NCBI GenBank assembly: GCA_002449765.1
Contig: DJXN01000014.1
Coordinates: 62,001-126,000, forward strand
DNA: 64,000 nucleotides
Reading direction: 5' to 3'
Source of the DNA: Fibrobacter sp. UBA7003
GTDB lineage: Bacteria > Fibrobacterota > Fibrobacteria > Fibrobacterales > Fibrobacteraceae
Program-made: the position numbers and the translations under genes
Shown: piece after piece, positions 59,917-64,000 of the stretch
How the letters are laid out: each line of letters begins with the position of its first letter
Numbering within the stretch: position 1 is the first letter of the stretch
The notes under the pieces: generated by a model
The model's input: the letters and a program-made list of their open reading frames with translations, nothing else
The model's database searches: none
Told to the model about the DNA's origin: nothing

Positions 59917-60920
59917 TTTGGCTCGGCATCGAATCCAGCTGCGACGAGACCGCCTGCGCCGTCCTGCAGGACGAACCTCTCAAGGTCCTTTCGAACCCGC
60001 TCTACAGCCAGATTGACGAACACGCGCTGTACGGCGGCGTCGTTCCCGAAATTGCAGCTCGCGCCCACCTGCAAAAGATTGCCCCCATCGCGGAAGCGGC
60101 CGTCAGGGAAGCGGGCATCGGGCTCAAGGATATCGACGCAATCGCCTACACCACGGGACCGGGCCTCATGGGGCCGCTTCTTGTGGGAGCGAGCTTCGCA
60201 AAAGGGCTTGCGCGCGACCTCCAGATTCCCGCCTACGGCATGAACCACCTCGAAGGCCATCTCGCCGCCGCCTGGCTCAGCAACCCGGATATAGAGCCGC
60301 CGTTCCTCACGCTCACCGTCTCGGGCGGGCACACCGAACTCGTGATGGAAGAACCCGGATTCAGGTACACGAGCATCGGGCGCACCCGCGACGACGCCGC
60401 AGGCGAAGCGTTCGACAAATGCGGCAAGCTGCTCGGCCTCAAGTACCCCGCAGGGGCGACAATAAGCAGGCTCGGCCAAAACGGCAACCGCAAGTTCGTC
60501 GAATTTCCCCGAGCCCTCCATTCGCACGACAACTGCGAATTCTCGTTCAGCGGATTAAAGACTGCCGTGCTGCGCTACACCGAGACGCACGACCCGGAAT
60601 TCATCCAAAAGAACCTGGGCGACATCTGCGCCTCCCTCGAAGACGCCATCGTTGGCAGCCTTGTGGAAAAAACAATCAACGCGCTCAAGAAGACCCGCAT
60701 GAAGACGCTCGTCGTCGGTGGCGGGGTCAGCGCGAACGCATGGCTCAGGAACCGCCTCCAAGACTACTGCGGCCGCCACGGCATCCGTTTCTGCATCCCC
60801 GACAGGAGCCTCAGCACCGACAACGGGGCGATGATCGCCGCGGCTGCCATCCGCCGCAACCGCCAAGGGCAGCTCAAGTCCATCGACGTTGTAAAGCCCT
60901 GGATGCCGCTCGCACCGTAA
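59913..60920 (+). CDS. tsaD: tRNA N6-threonylcarbamoyladenosine transferase subunit
   Basis: A 335-residue enzyme that, with TsaB and TsaE, modifies A37 of ANN-decoding tRNAs. ASKHA fold: IWLGIESSCDETACAVLQDE, the iron-binding GMNHLEGHLAAAW, VSGGHTELVM, ALDAFDKCGK-like EAFDKCGKLLGLKYPAG, and VVGGGVSANAWLRNRL. It is translationally coupled to ybbR (ATGA). Confidence 0.96.
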   Translation: MIWLGIESSCDETACAVLQDEPLKVLSNPLYSQIDEHALYGGVVPEIAARAHLQKIAPIAEAAVREAGIGLKDIDAIAYTTGPGLMGPLLVGASFAKGLARDLQIPAYGMNHLEGHLAAAWLSNPDIEPPFLTLTVSGGHTELVMEEPGFRYTSIGRTRDDAAGEAFDKCGKLLGLKYPAGATISRLGQNGNRKFVEFPRALHSHDNCEFSFSGLKTAVLRYTETHDPEFIQKNLGDICASLEDAIVGSLVEKTINALKKTRMKTLVVGGGVSANAWLRNRLQDYCGRHGIRFCIPDRSLSTDNGAMIAAAAIRRNRQGQLKSIDVVKPWMPLAP

Positions 60921-61012
60921 AAAATGGATTTTCCATGCAGTTTCCGGGGATTTTACTCACAAACTTTTGCACGGCCCTCGCTTTTTAACAAACTTGAATT
61001 TATATTGTATCC

Positions 61013-61468
61013 ATGACTATCCGGAATCCACATAGGGCTTTCTGCATCGCCGCCGTGATGGCCGCTGCTTTCGCCGTTTTCTCTTTTGCCGAAGACACCC
61101 CGAAGGATATTCCCCAGAACGTGAGTGACGCCCAAGTTTTCCGTCCCGAGAAGCGCGAGACGAAGGTCGAGCTCGTCGATTCCAGCAAGGCCAATTCCGT
61201 CTTCCTGAACGTGGACATCTTCGGCAGTCTGGACGTGCAGTCCTACTATATCCTATGGGACCGCATGGATATCTCCGACGACCTCAAGAAAATGATGACC
61301 ACCCGCGACTTCGCCCGCGACGAGTTCTTCATGCAGAACATCGACCGCGAGCAGTTCGAACAGGAACGCATGCTGCAACTCTTCGAAGACCGCAAGCGCG
61401 AATTCTTTACCATCTTCCCCGAAGAGGCCCTCAAGGAACTGCAGGAACAGAAGGAAGACGAAGAATAG
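61013..61468 (+). CDS. Small secreted protein, function unknown
   Basis: A 151-residue protein with a signal peptide (FCIAAVMAAAFAVFSFA). The mature part is charged and helical at the end (EQFEQERMLQLFEDRKREFF). No family was recognised. TATATTGT lies 12 bp before the ATG. It stands between tsaD and birA on the same strand; the REP-like palindrome follows its stop. Confidence 0.72.
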   Translation: MTIRNPHRAFCIAAVMAAAFAVFSFAEDTPKDIPQNVSDAQVFRPEKRETKVELVDSSKANSVFLNVDIFGSLDVQSYYILWDRMDISDDLKKMMTTRDFARDEFFMQNIDREQFEQERMLQLFEDRKREFFTIFPEEALKELQEQKEDEE

Positions 61469-61469
61469 C

Positions 61470-61500
61470 TTGTCATCCCCGGCTTGTCCGGGGATCTTCA
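61470..61500 (+). repeat. REP-like palindrome before birA
   Basis: GTCATCCCCGG-CTTGT-CCGGGGATC: a perfect 8-bp dyad ATCCCCGG / CCGGGGAT. It lies between the 61013 gene and birA, 8 bp before the birA ATG. Confidence 0.75.
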
Positions 61501-61507
61501 TTTGAAT

Positions 61508-62365
61508 ATGTTTTCGCCCGAATCAAAATTTTCAGAATGGCACCTCGCGGGATTCGGCGACGCACCCGCATTCCTTTTCGATTCCATTGAAAGCACGCAT
61601 AGCCTGATGAAGGCACGCGCCTCCGCGGGTGAAATCGTACCCGGCACGCTCATTGTCGCCGACACGCAAACAGCCGGCCGCGGGCGCCACGAACGCACAT
61701 GGGCCTCCCCCGCAGGCAAGAACCTCTACTTCAATATCCTCATCCCGCTCGACGGAATTCCGCTTGCATCCGCACCGCAGATTACGCAGGTGGCAGCCAT
61801 CACATTCGCCGAGGTGTTCCGCGACCTGCAAGACGGTTCCAACGCGCAGGGGCTCGGCAACAGGGATATCGGGAAAATCACTGTCAAGTGGCCGAACGAC
61901 ATCCTGTGCGGCAAGCACAAGTTCTGCGGGATACTCGCTGAATTAGTTTATATAAAAGGCACTCCCGCCATCAGCATGGGAGTCGGAATCAACGTGAACA
62001 GCGACCCCGCGGACTACGCGCACCTGGGCAGGGCCGTCACTACCCTCAAGGATATCTGCGGGCGAAGCGTCAACCGCGAAAAGCTGCTGCAGTCGCTTGT
62101 CGCAGGCCTGGAGCGCGCCATCGGGCAGTTCCGAGCCTTCGGGATATCGCCGTGGGTTGCCGCCTGGCGCAAGATGGACCAGTTTATAGGCGCGCGCGGG
62201 ACTGTCATCGTGAACAACCGCTGCACCGACCAGAATCGCGACAGCGGCGCAGGCGCCATAAAGAAAACAGGCCGCATCATCGACATGAACGATGATGGCA
62301 GCCTGCTATTCGAATGCGACGACGGATCTACCGAAGTCGTTTATTCCGCCGATTTGGAAGTGTAG
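61508..62365 (+). CDS. birA: Biotin--[acetyl-CoA-carboxylase] ligase
   Basis: A 285-residue biotin protein ligase without the N-terminal DNA-binding domain, so it acts as an enzyme only. GRGRHERTWASPAGKNLYFN (ATP/biotin loop) and KWPNDILCGKHKFCGILAEL, the lysine-binding motif, are intact, and the C-terminal SH3-like domain (about 225-285) follows. The ATG at 61508 is preferred over an upstream TTG that lies in the palindrome. Confidence 0.94.
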   Translation: MFSPESKFSEWHLAGFGDAPAFLFDSIESTHSLMKARASAGEIVPGTLIVADTQTAGRGRHERTWASPAGKNLYFNILIPLDGIPLASAPQITQVAAITFAEVFRDLQDGSNAQGLGNRDIGKITVKWPNDILCGKHKFCGILAELVYIKGTPAISMGVGINVNSDPADYAHLGRAVTTLKDICGRSVNREKLLQSLVAGLERAIGQFRAFGISPWVAAWRKMDQFIGARGTVIVNNRCTDQNRDSGAGAIKKTGRIIDMNDDGSLLFECDDGSTEVVYSADLEV

Positions 62366-62384
62366 AGGCGGGAGCATTTGCCTT

Positions 62385-63380
62385 TTAAGGATACAACTTA
62401 ATATTCCTCTTATTACATATAGTCACCAATTGTGACAAATCATTCGGATGAATCCGCTCTCCAGCGACAACCCTTTCCACATTCCATTTGAATAGAATAT
62501 TGTTATTTTGAGCTTGCAACACACCCGGTTTAATAATCTGAAAACCATTTTCTTTCGTAAGTAAGCGTTCTTCTTTTAAGGGATTTCCCCCAAAAAAAGA
62601 ATTACAATCATCAATCAACTTAGATCCCGTTGATTCATTCTTTTCAGAAGGATTTTTCCCAAACAAAACAATCCGTGATTCATCTTCCCAACTATATTTC
62701 TCTCTTTTATACATAGCTGCAAAACGCCGAAGACCCGTCGGGCAAAAACTCAACTGGTACTTCCTTCTTAGCATCCAATTTATTTCTTTCAGATAATCAT
62801 ACAAATAGCCTGTATCATAAACTATTCGTCCATAATTAAAGTCTATGCACTGGTTCAGACGAGCTTTGAATTCAAAGGAATATTCAATACAAACCCCCAT
62901 CGCGAAATTCGCATACTCTTTCCAATGCCTAGTTTTATTAAAAGTATTGGTGAGGCAATAAATATATGTATTCTCACGATCAAAATCTATTGGCAGCTTA
63001 GACTGATATAATAAAGTCTTTCCTTTCACATAACCATTTGGAATGAATGGTTCGAAAAAACCAACCCTATGAAAGAACTCCGAATATTCGCTATAATCAT
63101 TATCTTCATTCTTTTCCAGTGAAGTGAAATATAAAACATCATTACTCAGCATATCTATCGCCCTTTGCGCACTTTTATAGGCATAGACATCTACTAATTT
63201 TGCAGTGTTATTGAAATAAAAATTCTTTTTGAACGGGCAATCACCTATTTTCTCAAAACTAAGGAGTCCATTAGAAGACACATCTATCATTTGCGGAGTA
63301 ATAGATATATCAACATTGTATTTTTTTAGTATCGTATTGATATCATCACAGATTTCAACCAAATTCATATTCTGAACCAT
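62385..63380 (-). CDS. DUF2971-like protein on an AT-rich island
   Basis: A 331-residue protein. YIYCLTNTFNKTRHWKEYAN with FAMGVCIEYSF resembles DUF2971, a family of unknown function often found with defence or mobile genes. YSWEDESRIVLFG is another conserved stretch. The gene is much richer in A and T than all neighbours and uses AAA/AAT codons heavily, which suggests recent transfer. An ATG at 63380 or 63368 can start it; AAGG lies before both. Confidence 0.7.
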   Translation of the reverse strand: MVQNMNLVEICDDINTILKKYNVDISITPQMIDVSSNGLLSFEKIGDCPFKKNFYFNNTAKLVDVYAYKSAQRAIDMLSNDVLYFTSLEKNEDNDYSEYSEFFHRVGFFEPFIPNGYVKGKTLLYQSKLPIDFDRENTYIYCLTNTFNKTRHWKEYANFAMGVCIEYSFEFKARLNQCIDFNYGRIVYDTGYLYDYLKEINWMLRRKYQLSFCPTGLRRFAAMYKREKYSWEDESRIVLFGKNPSEKNESTGSKLIDDCNSFFGGNPLKEERLLTKENGFQIIKPGVLQAQNNNILFKWNVERVVAGERIHPNDLSQLVTICNKRNIKLYP

Positions 63381-63485
63381 CCTTTTTAGTCTAAATCTAC
63401 TTTATTTTATTTATAATCCAACACCCAAAGTAAAATATTTTCATACAAATTTCTTATACAACGTTGTTTACAACAAACAACCCAC

Positions 63486-63518
63486 AAAAAAAAGCCCCAA
63501 CCACAAGGCCAGGGTTCT
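63486..63518 (-). terminator. Terminator of the small membrane protein gene
   Basis: CCCTGGCC-TTGT-GGTTGGGG (with wobble pairs) is followed by eight T in the minus direction, about 27 bp past the stop. Confidence 0.75.
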
Positions 63519-63544
63519 ATTTCAGCATTCCACAAGAACGCTTA

Positions 63545-63772
63545 CTACAATTTCCGCTTAAAGTACATGCTCCCGACAAGCGACACGGCGAGCACCACAA
63601 TCATCGCGGTGAGCCCCATCTCGGCAAGCGGAGTCTTGTCGCCCGCAACGCCCGACTCGATAAGCACCACGAACACGAGCGCAATCACCGCACCCACGGA
63701 ACCCATCTGCTGGAACATCTTGACCTTATCTTCGGTCGTAAACTTTCCGTCGGTCTTCTTAATAAAGGGCAT
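63545..63772 (-). CDS. Small membrane protein
   Basis: A 75-residue protein with two transmembrane helices (VGAVIALVFVVLIESG and AMIVVLAVSLVGSMYF). No family was recognised. GGGAGG lies 8 bp before the ATG at 63772, better than the in-frame ATG at 63778. It overlaps the previous gene's end. Confidence 0.72.
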   Translation of the reverse strand: MPFIKKTDGKFTTEDKVKMFQQMGSVGAVIALVFVVLIESGVAGDKTPLAEMGLTAMIVVLAVSLVGSMYFKRKL

Positions 63773-64000
63773 TGACATCCCCTCCCATGCAAATCCACAC
63801 GATGAGCCCAGCCATCACGAGTACGCTTATGGCGACATTCGCCAGGAAGAAATCGCGGTTCATGGCGTCGAGATCGTCGGACTTGCGGAACAAATGTATA
63901 TAGAGCACGGCGGCGGTCATGAGCCCGGTCACAACCCACCAGGGAATGCCCATATTCCACACGAACCCGAACGCGACGCACAGGGCGAGCATCGCGACAT
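63759..64000 (-). CDS. Membrane protein, possibly partial
   Basis: A protein of at least 77 residues with three hydrophobic stretches (LALCVAFGFVWNMGI, WVVTGLMTAAVLYIHLF, VAISVLVMAGLIVWI). The reading frame remains open to the window edge, so the true start may lie beyond. It overlaps the next small membrane gene by 14 bp, suggesting an operon. Confidence 0.6.
   Translation of the reverse strand, partial: VAMLALCVAFGFVWNMGIPWWVVTGLMTAAVLYIHLFRKSDDLDAMNRDFFLANVAISVLVMAGLIVWICMGGDVNALY

Noticed and set aside
62366..63544. A complete mobile element around the AT-rich gene.
   Set aside because: No transposase, integrase, terminal inverted repeats or target duplication could be found at its borders; only composition supports transfer.

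Overview
The window comes from a Fibrobacter-type bacterium (phylum Fibrobacterota, FCB group), Gram-negative and probably a gut polysaccharide degrader. The pointers are: several lipoproteins with the 'Fibrobacter succinogenes major paralogous' (FISUMP) domain, recognised by its conserved DGqxYkTvkIGxQxWMaeNL and CPxGWHLPxxxEW blocks; a pectate lyase and a large surface protein with C-terminal sorting-type modules (VxVFDMxGRxL...GsYlVRV); serine-rich linkers; a CE1-type esterase; and a short RpoD-like sigma factor. No phage, transposase, CRISPR array or rRNA operon is present. Most of the window is ordinary chromosome, with accessory surface genes between housekeeping operons.

Layout. 1-2.1 kb: a CopG-type antitoxin and the NAD(P)H-hydrate repair enzyme. 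2.1-14 kb: FISUMP lipoproteins (one intact, one very large with two FISUMP modules, one decayed) around a pectate lyase, a flavodiiron protein, a SIMPL-domain protein and DNA polymerase I. 14-16 kb: prfA-prmC. 16-24.3 kb, minus strand: ABC ATPase-mrp-DUF971, then sigma factor-TPR protein-TPR lipoprotein-rlpA. 24.3-28 kb: CE1 esterase, outer-membrane barrel, lipoprotein. 28-33.2 kb, minus strand: coaBC, a UDG-like gene, dnaB, mlaE, mlaF. 33.2-41 kb: a collagen-like FISUMP lipoprotein, cmk-rpsA, small lipoproteins, a TraB protein and a repeat-bearing barrel. 41-47 kb: tRNA-Ser, DEAD-box helicase, NERD protein, M16 peptidase, acyltransferase. 47-52.8 kb: a 1179-residue GLUG-type surface protein and two prepilin-like proteins. 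52.8-58.9 kb: tRNA-Leu, then a tightly coupled minus-strand operon ftsX-envC-like-holB-recJ-(AgmX-like). 58.9-62.4 kb: ybbR-like, tsaD, a small secreted protein, birA. 62.4-64 kb: an AT-rich DUF2971-type gene of probably foreign origin and two small membrane proteins, the last one cut by the window edge.

The most informative signal outside the genes is a recurrent promoter-like motif, (T/C/A)TTG-N18/19-TAAATTTN, immediately upstream of many start codons. It resembles the Bacteroidetes -33/-7 promoter and is often so close to the ATG that the mRNA would have almost no leader. It fits the short sigma factor encoded here. Other points of interest: a heptanucleotide repeat inside an ABC-ATPase ORF that could switch the frame, a palindromic repeat inserted in frame in coaBC, a split-function ABC ATPase, a sorting-like module in an unexpected internal position, and nested palindromes beside tRNA-Ser.
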